A stretch of DNA of 64,000 bases from Actimicrobium sp035984655 (GTDB taxonomy: Bacteria; Pseudomonadota; Gammaproteobacteria; Burkholderiales; Burkholderiaceae_D). The stretch lies in assembly GCF_035984655.1 (NCBI RefSeq), contig NZ_JAXCHT010000006.1, forward strand, positions 62,001 to 126,000. Reading direction: 5' to 3'. Shown in pieces: positions 42,126 through 50,696 of the stretch; position 1 is the stretch's first letter, and the number at the start of each line of letters is the position of its first letter. The position numbers and the translations under genes are program-made. The notes below the pieces were generated by a model. It had not been told where the DNA came from and made no database searches. It saw only the letters and a program-made list of their open reading frames with translations.

Positions 42126-45100
42126 TCAGCGCTGTGTTTCGATTTGCACCAACGGCTCATCCGGCTGCGCTGGCTTGGCGCGGCGTTGGCGTGGCGCCCG
42201 TGGTGCAGCTGGCGCCTGTTCGGCCGCTTCCTGGGCAGCACGCAGCTTGGCCGGATCGGTTGCTGCCAGCGTCAGACCTGCCGATTTGAGGACCTCGGCG
42301 AGATCTTCGACCTTGGCCACTGGAGCAGCGACCGCAGCAGCGACAGGAGCAGCAACCGCAGCAGCGACAGGAGCAGCAACCGCAGCAGCAACCGGAGCAG
42401 CAACCGGAGCAGCAACCGCAGCAGCGACAGGAGCAGCAACCGCAGCAGCGATCGGAGCAGCAACCGCAGCAGCGACAGGAGCAGCGACTGGTGCTGCCAC
42501 GACGACCGGAGCGGCAGCTTCCTCAGCGAGGGTGACTGCTGGCGCAGCGACTGGCTCCACCGGGCGTGCTTCGGCGACAGCCGGCACAGGTGCGGCTACC
42601 TCTGGCGTAACCAGGATAGTCGGCTGAACCACCATCTTTGGCACCAGCGGCACTACGTCAATTTCCGGCGTAACGGCTTCAATCACTGGCGCGGCAACAA
42701 CTTCAGCAACGCGCTCGACGACCGGCGCAGCAACCACTGCAGCCGGTTCGATCTGCATCGGAATTGCCGCGACGGTGGCAGCGGTCGCAACATCCTGCTC
42801 GCTCATGACTTCCTGGGGAATCAGCGGTGCCGGCATTGCCGTACTCAAGGCAGACGGCGCATACACGACGTCATTCTCGGATTGTGCTGCTTCATCTTTG
42901 GCAATGGCTGCAGCTTCAGCGATGGCGTTCGACGCCACCGGCACGAAGACCGGTTCGCCGGACGGGGCATCATGCAAGACGACTGCCGATTCTTCGTCGC
43001 CTTCGCCGTCGACACTGCCTTCGACCGCTTCGCCGCCTTCGCGATCACGACGATTGCGGTTACGACCACCGCGACGCCGACGCCGACGCTTTTCTTCCGA
43101 TTGCTCGCCGGTTTCACCGTCAACTGCGGTGATGCCGGTTTGCTCTTCGTCATCCTGCGATGGCGCAACGTCGAGCTGAACCACAGCTGCGGGGGCCACG
43201 ACATTGAGCAGCAGCTCTTCCTGCTTTGACTCTGGCGATGCCGGTTTGCGGTCTTCACGCGGAGGACGTGGTTGACGCTCGCGCCGACCTTCGTTGCCTT
43301 CGCGGGGTTCGCGTGCCTCGGCATTCTTTTCACGCGGTTCGCGTGGCTCACGCGGTGGACGCGGTGGTCGCGCCGCCGGTGCCGCCTCTTCCGTCGCTAC
43401 TGCCTTGACTGGCTCGTCGCGCTCTTCACGACCACCGCGCCCACCTCGGCTGCGGCCACGGGGATTGCGGTTGTTGCGATCGCCGCGGTCGTTTTTCTGT
43501 GCGGGCTTGTCTTCAACCACCGGCACCACCACGATTGGCGCAGCAGGCTTCTTGAAGAAGAAACCAAGCAGTTTGCTGACGAAACTCTCTTCCGGTGCAA
43601 CCATCAAGGCTGGCACGACCGGCTTGGCTTCCACGACTTTGCGTTCGACGACTGGCGCCGGCTGGTCTGGCGTGATGCTCTTGACCATGGCTTCCTGACG
43701 CGGCTTGCCTTCTTCTTTCTGGCGCTTGCTGTAGCTGATGTCGGTTTCGGCTTCTTCGGCCATCGCATAGCTGGCTTGCACTTCTTCCAGGCGCGCATCG
43801 TCATGCTTGATGCGTTCCAGTTTGTAGTGCGGCGTTTCCAGATGCTTGTTCGGAATCATGATGATCGAGACACGATGACGGGTTTCGATCTTCAGGATCT
43901 CGCCACGTTTCTCATTGAGCAGGAACGCAGCAACATCGACCGGCGCCTGAATATGAATCGCGGCCGAATTCTCTTTCATCGCTTCTTCCTGGATGATGCG
44001 CAGGACTTGCAATGCAGACGATTCGGTATCGCGAATGTGGCCCGTGCCATTGCAACGCGGGCAGGTCACATGGCTGCCTTCGGACAGCGACGGACGCAGA
44101 CGCTGACGTGACAATTCCATCAGGCCGAAGCGGGAGATCTTGCCCATCTGGACGCGAGCACGGTCGAAGTGCAGGGCGTCCTTCAGGCGGGTTTCGACTT
44201 CGCGCTGATTCTTCGCGTTTTCCATGTCGATGAAGTCGATGACGATCAAGCCACCCAGGTCGCGCAGGCGCAATTGTCGGGCGACTTCTTCAGCGGCTTC
44301 GCAGTTGGTGTTGAATGCGGTGGTCTCGATATCGCTGCCACGGGTGGCGCGCGCCGAGTTGACGTCGACCGAGACCAGTGCTTCGGTGTGATCAATGACG
44401 ATGGCGCCGCCGGAAGGCAATGGCACCGTGCGCGAGTACGCCGTTTCAATCTGATGTTCGATCTGGAAGCGCGAGAACAGCGGCACGTCGTCGCGGTAGC
44501 GCTTGACCCGATGCACCATGTCCGGCATCACGTGACTCATGAACTGTTGTGCCTGTTCATAGATGTCATCGGTATCGATCAGGATCTCGCCGATGTCAGG
44601 CTGGAAATAATCGCGGATGGCGCGGATGACCAGCGAGGATTCCTGATAGATCAGGAAAGCGCCGGTCGACGATTGGCCGGCGCCCTCGATGGCGCGCCAG
44701 AGTTGCATCAGGTAGTTCAAGTCCCATTGCAGTTCGTCGACATTGCGGCCGATGCCTGCGGTACGGGCAATCACGGACATGCCAGTGGGCAGATCCAGCT
44801 TGTCCATGGTTTCGCGCAGTTCCTGGCGATCTTCGCCTTCGACCCGGCGCGACACGCCGCCGCCACGCGGATTGTTCGGCATCAGAACGAGGTAGCGTCC
44901 GGCCAGCGAAACAAACGACGTCAGTGCCGCGCCCTTGTTGCCGCGTTCTTCCTTCTCGACCTGGACCATGATTTCCTGGCCCTCGCGCAGGGCTTCCTTG
45001 ATCGAGGCAGTGCGCACATCGACACCGTCCTTGAAGTAGGTGCGGGCGACTTCCTTGAATGGCAGAAAGCCATGGCGCTCTTCGCCGTAATTGACGAAGC

Positions 45101-45266
45101 AGGCTTCCAGCGAGGGTTCGATGCGGGTGATGACGCCTTTGTAGATGTTCGATTTGCGCTGTTCGCGGCCGGTGGTTTCGATATCAATGTCGATCAGTTT
45201 TTGACCGTCAACGATGGCGACGCGCAATTCTTCTTGTTGCGTCGCGTTAAACAACATGCGTTTCAT
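42126..45266 (-). CDS. rne: Ribonuclease E
   Basis: This 1046-residue endonuclease cleaves single-stranded A/U-rich RNA and scaffolds the degradosome. Order: S1 domain (about 35-120), RNase E/G catalytic core (to about 510), and the zinc-link CPRC near residues 402-405. The metal-binding aspartate lies in IDFIDMENAKNQRE. The long C-terminal half is disordered, with Arg-rich RNA-binding tracts and a tandem Ala/Val/Pro repeat near residues 925-985. A GGAG site lies about ten bases before the ATG. It is divergent from rluC, with a structured leader. Confidence 0.96.
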   Translation of the reverse strand: MKRMLFNATQQEELRVAIVDGQKLIDIDIETTGREQRKSNIYKGVITRIEPSLEACFVNYGEERHGFLPFKEVARTYFKDGVDVRTASIKEALREGQEIMVQVEKEERGNKGAALTSFVSLAGRYLVLMPNNPRGGGVSRRVEGEDRQELRETMDKLDLPTGMSVIARTAGIGRNVDELQWDLNYLMQLWRAIEGAGQSSTGAFLIYQESSLVIRAIRDYFQPDIGEILIDTDDIYEQAQQFMSHVMPDMVHRVKRYRDDVPLFSRFQIEHQIETAYSRTVPLPSGGAIVIDHTEALVSVDVNSARATRGSDIETTAFNTNCEAAEEVARQLRLRDLGGLIVIDFIDMENAKNQREVETRLKDALHFDRARVQMGKISRFGLMELSRQRLRPSLSEGSHVTCPRCNGTGHIRDTESSALQVLRIIQEEAMKENSAAIHIQAPVDVAAFLLNEKRGEILKIETRHRVSIIMIPNKHLETPHYKLERIKHDDARLEEVQASYAMAEEAETDISYSKRQKEEGKPRQEAMVKSITPDQPAPVVERKVVEAKPVVPALMVAPEESFVSKLLGFFFKKPAAPIVVVPVVEDKPAQKNDRGDRNNRNPRGRSRGGRGGREERDEPVKAVATEEAAPAARPPRPPREPREPREKNAEAREPREGNEGRRERQPRPPREDRKPASPESKQEELLLNVVAPAAVVQLDVAPSQDDEEQTGITAVDGETGEQSEEKRRRRRRGGRNRNRRDREGGEAVEGSVDGEGDEESAVVLHDAPSGEPVFVPVASNAIAEAAAIAKDEAAQSENDVVYAPSALSTAMPAPLIPQEVMSEQDVATAATVAAIPMQIEPAAVVAAPVVERVAEVVAAPVIEAVTPEIDVVPLVPKMVVQPTILVTPEVAAPVPAVAEARPVEPVAAPAVTLAEEAAAPVVVAAPVAAPVAAAVAAPIAAAVAAPVAAAVAAPVAAPVAAAVAAPVAAAVAAPVAAAVAAPVAKVEDLAEVLKSAGLTLAATDPAKLRAAQEAAEQAPAAPRAPRQRRAKPAQPDEPLVQIETQR
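42317..42490 (-). repeat. Tandem minisatellite in rne coding Ala/Val/Pro repeats
   Basis: About 170 bases consist of near-perfect, mostly 24- and 12-base units (on +: gcagcaaccgcagcagcgac). The unit length is a multiple of three, so the frame is kept. The protein reads repeated VAAAVAAP and VAAP blocks with a single Ile variant. Confidence 0.85.
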
Positions 45267-45303
45267 TTTATTTTGCTCCGTGACGACTCAGTGGCCGTCT
45301 TAA

Positions 45304-45407
45304 GTGCCGCCTGCTTCTAAAGTGGCGGCACGAGTACAGGGATGTACGCGAGATTGGAGCAGGCGGGAGGGAATTGTCCTGTCTTGCAGCGTGCCGGGAA
45401 AACCGGC
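45304..45407 (-). promoter_or_regulatory. Hairpins in the rne 5' leader
   Basis: GTGCCGCC (45304-45311) pairs perfectly with GGCGGCAC (45324-45331) around a 12-base loop, about 38 bases before the rne start. A second hairpin pairs GTGCCGG (45391-45397) with CCGGCGC (45403-45409) around GAAAA, using one G-U pair. In E. coli, rne mRNA is autoregulated through leader hairpins bound by RNase E; the same role here is inferred. Confidence 0.5.
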
Positions 45408-45409
45408 GC

Positions 45410-45832
45410 CAACCGCAGTCTGACTCAGATGAGGTTTTCCGGAATGCCGAGCGCGCACCGTCTGACACCGCGCGCATCGAATTGATCGAGCGCGGCATCG
45501 GCAGCAAAGCAACTTGGTTGAGCTAAACAAACCATCGGGTTCAGCAGATTCGGCAAACAGGGTTCAACATCGTCAACGGGCAAGCTGCCTTTGAGCTGGC
45601 AAGCTGGCCCGACATATCCGTACATTCCGACTACTCTTATCAGCCCTCTTGCGCGCTGTCCGATGACATCAACGGTGCGACCTTGACTCGCGCAGGAAGG
45701 GTGCATACACATCTTTTCCATCGAATTTGCAAATTGGCGAGGCCGATGGAGACGCCCCTGTGTAGAATGTGCTTTTTTATTCTCACACCAGCAGTAGTTT
45801 TGTAACCACTGCGAAACAATTATATATTCAAA
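45410..45832. other. Remaining rne-rluC divergent intergenic region
   Basis: This stretch holds the upstream part of the rne leader and promoters for both genes. On + TTGTAA (45800-45805) and TATATT (45823-45828) are 17 bases apart and form a good sigma-70 promoter for rluC. TAGAAT at 45763-45768 is another possible -10. Minus-strand frames of 76-98 codons have no ribosome sites and are not supported as genes. Confidence 0.5.
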
Positions 45833-46846
45833 ATGAAGGACTTAGAGAGATTTTCTGGGAAAGAGCTGGAAACGCCATTGCCCTCCCGGTCGTCGCAAGT
45901 CCCTCCTCAAGCGCAGCTCATCACCATTTCCGATGAAGAGTCGGGCCAGCGGATCGACAACTTCCTGTTACGTATTTGTAAGGGCGTGCCAAAAAGCCAT
46001 ATCTACCGGGTTTTGCGCTCCGGGGAAGTGCGCGTCAACAAGGGCCGGATCGACCAGACCTACCGATTGGCCGAGGGCGATATCGTGCGCGTGCCACCTG
46101 TACGGGTGGCTGAAAAGAAAGAATCCACGGCGCCGGGCACCGAATTCGACATTCTGTTCGAAGATAGTCACTTGCTGATCATTAACAAGCCGGCTGGTGT
46201 TGCCGTCCACGGCGGATCAGGCATCAGCTACGGCGTGATCGAGCAACTGCGCGCGGCGCGGCCGGATGCCAAGTTTCTGGAGTTGGTGCATCGGCTGGAC
46301 CGCGATACGTCAGGCATTCTGCTGCTGGCCAAGAAACGCTCGGCGCTGACCAATCTGCACGAGCAGATCCGCGATGGCGAGCCAGACAAGCGCTATCTGG
46401 TGCTGGTTCAGGGTGACTGGGTCAATGCCCGTCAGCACATCCGTTTGCCGTTACATAAATACAATGCGCCGGATGGCGAGCGCCGCGTTCGCGTGCAGGC
46501 CGACGGTCTGGCCTCACACACGGTATTCAGCCTGCTGCGGCGATACGGCAAGTTCGCCTTGCTCGAAGCAGAATTGAAGACAGGTCGCACCCATCAAATC
46601 CGCGTGCACCTGTCGTCGAGCGGCTTCGCCATCGCCGGTGACGACAAATATGGCGACTTTGCGCTCAACCGGGCACTGCAAAAGGCGGATGGACAACGCG
46701 TTGCGTTGAAACGCATGTTCCTGCATGCGCACCAGATCACGTTCGTCCATCCGGAAACTGGCAAGCCAATGACCCTGAGCGCGCCCTTGCCAGCGGAGTG
46801 CCTGCGCTTTCTGGACAGCCTCAAAGAATCTTCTGCTACGGCATAA
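45833..46846 (+). CDS. rluC: 23S rRNA pseudouridine synthase RluC
   Basis: This protein of 337 residues or fewer has an S4 RNA-binding domain (about 45-100) and a RluA-family catalytic domain. The active-site motif HRLDRDTSGILLLAKK is intact with catalytic D156. It modifies uridines around positions 955, 2504 and 2580 of 23S rRNA. The start is uncertain: ATG 45833 lacks a ribosome site and lies at the predicted transcription start of the promoter just upstream. A TTG at 45878 is an alternative. The rne-rluC neighbour pair is also found in E. coli. Confidence 0.93.
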   Translation: MKDLERFSGKELETPLPSRSSQVPPQAQLITISDEESGQRIDNFLLRICKGVPKSHIYRVLRSGEVRVNKGRIDQTYRLAEGDIVRVPPVRVAEKKESTAPGTEFDILFEDSHLLIINKPAGVAVHGGSGISYGVIEQLRAARPDAKFLELVHRLDRDTSGILLLAKKRSALTNLHEQIRDGEPDKRYLVLVQGDWVNARQHIRLPLHKYNAPDGERRVRVQADGLASHTVFSLLRRYGKFALLEAELKTGRTHQIRVHLSSSGFAIAGDDKYGDFALNRALQKADGQRVALKRMFLHAHQITFVHPETGKPMTLSAPLPAECLRFLDSLKESSATA

Positions 46847-46893
46847 TCCTTACAAGTCAACAGACGGAGTCGGCGGCATTGCTGCCGGGAATC

Positions 46894-47553
46894 ATGGCGC
46901 GAAAACAATTTGATTTAATCGTATTCGACTGGGATGGGACCTTGATGGACAGCACGGCCACCATCGTCAAATGCATTCAGGATGCTGCACGCGACCTCGG
47001 CTTGCCGATTCCCGACAAGCGGGCCGCGTCGTATGTAATCGGGCTCGGATTGCAGGACGCAATGGAAGCTGCCTTGCCGGACCTCGATCCCAAGTATTAC
47101 CCGAAGATGGTGGAGCGCTATCGGCACCATTACCTGGCCAAGGATAATGATCTGACCCTGTTCGAGGGTGTTCGTGAAATGCTCACGGAGCTGTCGCAGG
47201 ATGGTTATTTCCTGGCAGTGGCAACCGGAAAGAGTCGTGTCGGTTTGAATCGGGCCTTGAACGCAGCCAGGTTATTGTCCATGTTCGATGCCACGCGCTG
47301 CGCCGACGAAACCTTTTCGAAGCCGCATCCGGCCATGTTGCAGGAACTCACGCGGGAATTGGGCCAGGACATGAAGCGCACGCTGATGATTGGCGATACC
47401 ACGCATGACCTGCAGATGGCATTGAATGCCGGGGCAGGTGGCGTTGCCGTGCACTATGGCGCCCATTCAGCGCAAGAGCTGGCGGAATTGCAGCCAATGT
47501 ATGCAGCCAATTCCGTGGCTGAGTTGCATGCGTGGTTGTCCACCAATGCGTGA
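46894..47553 (+). CDS. HAD-IA hydrolase, phosphoglycolate phosphatase-like
   Basis: This 219-residue haloacid-dehalogenase phosphatase has D12 and D14 in FDWDGTLMDS (motif I), the Thr of VATGKSR (motif II), the Lys of KPHP (motif III) and GDTTHD (motif IV). It is probably a small-molecule phosphatase such as phosphoglycolate phosphatase. The open frame begins in rluC, but the ATG at 46894 gives the family start. It lies 47 bases after rluC and three bases before the Rieske gene. Confidence 0.88.
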   Translation: MARKQFDLIVFDWDGTLMDSTATIVKCIQDAARDLGLPIPDKRAASYVIGLGLQDAMEAALPDLDPKYYPKMVERYRHHYLAKDNDLTLFEGVREMLTELSQDGYFLAVATGKSRVGLNRALNAARLLSMFDATRCADETFSKPHPAMLQELTRELGQDMKRTLMIGDTTHDLQMALNAGAGGVAVHYGAHSAQELAELQPMYAANSVAELHAWLSTNA

Positions 47554-47556
47554 ACC

Positions 47557-47964
47557 ATGGAGACCGTGAATGCAATCCCTGTTTGCGCTTCCTCGGACGT
47601 GGAGGAAGGCGGCAAGGGTATCCGGTTTCCGGTTGCCACCGGTGACTGGCAGGGTACCGGCTTCGTCGTGCGTTATCACGGCGTCGCATACGCTTATCTG
47701 AATCGCTGCGCCCACGTGCCGATTGAACTTGACTGGGCCAAGGGAGAATTTTTTGAATCGAGCGGGTTTTACTTGATGTGTTCGACCCACGGCGCGATCT
47801 ATGCGCCCGAAAGTGGACACTGCCAGGGCGGACCGTGCCGCGGCGGAAAATTGCGTCCGATTAGCATCACCGAGGTGGCGGGCCAGATTTGCTGGCATCC
47901 CGATGACTATGTCACCGCACCGATTGCAATACTGCAGCCAACCGACAGAAAAGAGCACGAATGA
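47557..47964 (+). CDS. Rieske [2Fe-2S] domain protein
   Basis: This 135-residue single-domain Rieske protein has cluster ligands C51 and H53 (CAHVPIE), then C75 and H78 (CSTHG). It has no signal peptide or transmembrane helix, so it is a soluble cytoplasmic ferredoxin-like protein. The partner oxygenase is not in the window. It overlaps the S49 peptidase gene by four bases (ATGA), a tight operon with the HAD gene and rluC. Confidence 0.9.
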   Translation: METVNAIPVCASSDVEEGGKGIRFPVATGDWQGTGFVVRYHGVAYAYLNRCAHVPIELDWAKGEFFESSGFYLMCSTHGAIYAPESGHCQGGPCRGGKLRPISITEVAGQICWHPDDYVTAPIAILQPTDRKEHE

Positions 47965-48953
47965 ACAATGACGAATTCAATCCGGTCCCGCCCGCATCCA
48001 GCGGCAAGCCAATGAAGGACGGCTGGGAGCGCGAAGTGATCGAGAAGCTCGCGTATGCCTCCCTGCGTGAACAACGGTCGCGCCGTAGATGGGGTATTTT
48101 CTTCAAGCTGTCGACATTGGTCGTGGCGTTGCTTGCGATTGCCGTCCTGTTCAATTTCAACAAGGCCGAAGTGGAAATGCTGACCGCGCACACGGCATTG
48201 ATCGATATTGACGGCACCATTGAATCCGGTGGCGGCAGCGGTGCGGCGGAATCGGTCATTCCCGCCCTGAACAAGGCATTCGCCGATACGGCGGCGGTCG
48301 GCATCATTTTGCGCATCAACAGTCCCGGCGGCAGTCCCGTTCAGGCAGGCATGATCAATGATGAAATCGTGCGCCTGCACAAGGCACATCCGAAGAAGCC
48401 GTTCTACGTGGTGGTCGACGAAATGTGCGCCTCCGGCGGCTACTACATTGCCGTTGCAGCTGACCGGATTTACGTCAACAAGGCCAGCATCGTTGGCTCG
48501 ATTGGCGTGTTGATGGATGGTTTCGGATTCACCGGACTCATGGAAAAGGTCGGCGTTGAGCGGCGACTGCAAACCGCAGGTGTCAACAAGGGATTCATGG
48601 ATCCATTTAGCCCGCAAAGCGACAAGCAAAAGGCCTATGCACAGGAAATGCTCGACGAAATCCATCAGCAATTCATCGACGTCGTGCGCAAGGGACGCGG
48701 CAAACGGCTGAAGGAAACACAAGACACGTTCTCGGGATTGTTCTGGACCGGCTCAAAGGCGGTCGAGCTGGGGCTGGCCGACGGGTTTGGCACGGTCGAA
48801 AGCATTGCCCGTGACGAATTCAAGGCCGAGGATATTGTTGACTACACGCAGCACGAGGGCTTGCCGGAACGCGTGCTGAAAAAATTCGGCGCGGCAATGG
48901 GCGCTGGCGCGATGAAGTCGATGGTGTCCGGCACCGGATCGCACCTTCGTTAA
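47961..48953 (+). CDS. S49 family peptidase (SppA-like)
   Basis: This 330-residue membrane-anchored serine peptidase has one transmembrane helix at about residues 36-60 (GIFFKLSTLVVALLAIAVLF) and a periplasmic SppA-like domain. The nucleophile S158 is in DEMCASGGYYIA, and the SIVGSIGV segment and nearby lysines fit the Ser-Lys dyad group. The length matches single-domain SppA36/SohB forms, which degrade cleaved signal peptides. A hairpin region follows before the convergent methylase gene. Confidence 0.92.
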   Translation: MNNDEFNPVPPASSGKPMKDGWEREVIEKLAYASLREQRSRRRWGIFFKLSTLVVALLAIAVLFNFNKAEVEMLTAHTALIDIDGTIESGGGSGAAESVIPALNKAFADTAAVGIILRINSPGGSPVQAGMINDEIVRLHKAHPKKPFYVVVDEMCASGGYYIAVAADRIYVNKASIVGSIGVLMDGFGFTGLMEKVGVERRLQTAGVNKGFMDPFSPQSDKQKAYAQEMLDEIHQQFIDVVRKGRGKRLKETQDTFSGLFWTGSKAVELGLADGFGTVESIARDEFKAEDIVDYTQHEGLPERVLKKFGAAMGAGAMKSMVSGTGSHLR

Positions 48954-49074
48954 TCGGCGCTCTTCACACTATTCGTACTTGCTTGTGTCAGTTTTTTAAC
49001 TAAGATGAAGTATCAGTGATCTTCAGCGACAGGGCATACGGGATTGGCTCGGTGATTCTGCAGTTGGGCTGACA

Positions 49075-49165
49075 CCCGCGCGACGCGCGGGATAGAGGGA
49101 CAGTCCGTCTCTCATGAGGTGTCCCGTTCGGGGGCAATTGAAACGGCGGTTTAACCCGCCGTTTC
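49075..49165. other. Structure-rich intergenic region between convergent genes
   Basis: Three inverted repeats follow each other. CCCGCGC-GAC-GCGCGGG is at 49075-49091, and GGGACA with TGTCCC at 49097-49102 and 49120-49125. GAAACGGCGG-TTTAAC-CCGCCGTTTC is at 49140-49165. The last is a perfect ten-base stem that could end transcripts in both directions, but it has no T run. The others could be part of a small RNA or of the S49 gene's 3' end. Confidence 0.45.
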
Positions 49166-49177
49166 GCATTTCCGGCG

Positions 49178-49930
49178 CTATTCTGCGAGAAACAGAAACA
49201 CGGTTGGTTTCTTGTGGAAGTCCGGCGCCCTCGCCGCCGCCAGGTCCTTCTTCCATTGCGCTGCCGATTGCGTCTTTATTTTCTCGTCCGGAGTTGTCAA
49301 TGCCGTTGCGACGCTGATCAGTGTCGTCGGCGAGCAGGTCGCTGCCAGTGCCTCCAGCATTCCGGAATTGCGGTATGGCGTCTCAATGAATAGCTGGGTC
49401 TGCTTTTCCTGGCGCGATCGATCTTCCAGCAGTTTGATGCGCTTCATGCGCGCGTCCGCGTCGATCGGCAAATAGCCGTTGAAGGCAAAGCTCTGACCGT
49501 TGAAGCCACTGGCCATGACTGCCAGCAGCAAGGACGACGGGCCGACCAACGGGTTGACGATCACGCCATGTTGATGCGCCAGGCGGACCAGGTTTGCGCC
49601 GGGATCGGCGACCGCGGGTACGCCGGCTTCGGAGATCAACCCCGCATTCTGCCCTGCCAGCAAGGGCGCGAGGAGGGCGGGCAATTCGGTTGCGGCGGTG
49701 TTGACGCTCAATTCCTTGATACGAATTTCCTGCATTGCCGTCGCCAGAGGATGGTGCTGCGCGATAAGTTTCAAATGCGCGCGGGCTGTCTTGGCATTCT
49801 CGGCGATGAAGTAATTCAGGCTGGCCGTGATTTTTTGCACGTGATCGGGAATGATCGTCGCAAGTAAATCGGCGTCGGCGCTCGCTGCAGCACTTAGGGT
49901 AGTGGGGATAAGGTAAAGAATTCCAGGCAT
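49178..49930 (-). CDS. SAM-dependent methyltransferase, RsmI-like
   Basis: This 250-residue protein is a tetrapyrrole-methylase-fold enzyme related to RsmI, which 2'-O-methylates C1402 of 16S rRNA. The group's loop is visible as ISEAGVPAVADPGANLV, and LVGPSSLLLAVMASGF matches the next conserved stretch. It is shorter than typical RsmI and has SEAGVP in place of SDAGTP, so it may be a paralogue with a different target. It lies 39 bases after maf on the same strand. Confidence 0.84.
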   Translation of the reverse strand: MPGILYLIPTTLSAAASADADLLATIIPDHVQKITASLNYFIAENAKTARAHLKLIAQHHPLATAMQEIRIKELSVNTAATELPALLAPLLAGQNAGLISEAGVPAVADPGANLVRLAHQHGVIVNPLVGPSSLLLAVMASGFNGQSFAFNGYLPIDADARMKRIKLLEDRSRQEKQTQLFIETPYRNSGMLEALAATCSPTTLISVATALTTPDEKIKTQSAAQWKKDLAAARAPDFHKKPTVFLFLAE

Positions 49931-49969
49931 GACGGATCAGCTTCGCAAACGGGATGGGCCGACCACGCG

Positions 49970-50590
49970 TTACGGCGTGGCGGAAAAAAAGGAAAAGCCG
50001 GCATTGCGCAACATTGTCGTCAGTGCAATCAAGGGTAGTCCGGTCAGGGCGGTGGGATCATTGCTGACGATGGATTCGATTAGCGCAATGCCCAAACCTT
50101 CGTTCTTGGCGCTGCCCGCGCAGTCGTACGGTTGCTCGATACGCAAGTAGGCATCCAGTTGATTTTCGGGTAATCGCCGGAATTTCACCGCCGTTTCAAT
50201 GTTGGCAAGCTGAATTCGCGTCGATTTGTTGCTGGCACGCCCGTCCAGAAGGCACAGGGCAGTATGAAAATGCACCTCGCGGCCCTGCATTTTCAGGAGT
50301 TGTGCAAGGGCGTTGGCGTGGCTTCCTGGCTTGCCAAGTTGCTCGCCGTCCAGCAGCGCGACCTGGTCAGATCCGATAATGATGCACTCCGGCAGCCGGT
50401 CGCTGACTGCTTCGGCTTTGGATTGCGCCAACCGCAGCGCGGTATCCTGCGGCGCCTCGGCGGGCAGGGCTGTTTCATCAATGTCGGGTGAGATCGCCGT
50501 GAACTGAAATCGCAGGCGCGACAGCAGTTCCTGTCGATAAATCGAGCCCGACGCAAGTACCAGCGTCGGTTGTTGCAGTAGTTTGGCCAT
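49970..50590 (-). CDS. maf: Maf-like nucleotide pyrophosphatase (YceF group)
   Basis: This 206-residue Maf protein hydrolyses non-canonical nucleotides to monophosphates. The N-terminal motif LASGSIYRQELL and the catalytic-base D75 in IIGSDQVAL are intact, followed by GKPG. Position beside yceD-rpmF-plsX, as in E. coli yceF, suggests the 7-methyl-GTP-specific YceF group; this is inferred. The ATG at 50590 is preferred to an open frame 38 codons longer. It is divergent from yceD. Confidence 0.9.
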   Translation of the reverse strand: MAKLLQQPTLVLASGSIYRQELLSRLRFQFTAISPDIDETALPAEAPQDTALRLAQSKAEAVSDRLPECIIIGSDQVALLDGEQLGKPGSHANALAQLLKMQGREVHFHTALCLLDGRASNKSTRIQLANIETAVKFRRLPENQLDAYLRIEQPYDCAGSAKNEGLGIALIESIVSNDPTALTGLPLIALTTMLRNAGFSFFSATP

Positions 50591-50638
50591 CGATGGTTGT
50601 ATGGTTTGAAGGGGCGTAGAGAAAGCAGTGCTAAGGCT

Positions 50639-50668
50639 TTGACGAATAAGGGAAAAGGCTGTTATTAT
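50639..50668 (+). promoter_or_regulatory. Sigma-70 promoter for yceD
   Basis: TTGACG (50639-50644) and TATTAT (50663-50668) are 18 bases apart, about 30 bases before the yceD ATG. The match to consensus is good. It lies in the divergent maf-yceD gap. Confidence 0.7.
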
Positions 50669-50696
50669 CGCAGGTTTTCCGGATTCGACTTTCGAC

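Noticed and set aside
42317..42490. CRISPR-like tandem repeats
   Set aside because: Units are contiguous 12-24-base coding repeats without spacers, inside rne, so this is a minisatellite.
41916..43229. 437-codon + frame with Ser/Asp/Arg/Asn repeats
   Set aside because: It is the antisense reading of the rne minisatellite; the minus-strand RNase E frame is the real one.
45268..45721. Minus-strand frames of 76-98 codons in the rne leader
   Set aside because: No ribosome site or recognisable sequence; they run through hairpins of the rne leader, so untranslated leader is the better reading.
49040..49165. RNase P RNA or another known structured RNA
   Set aside because: The region is too short for RNase P RNA and I could not place its conserved segments; it is listed only as a cluster of inverted repeats.
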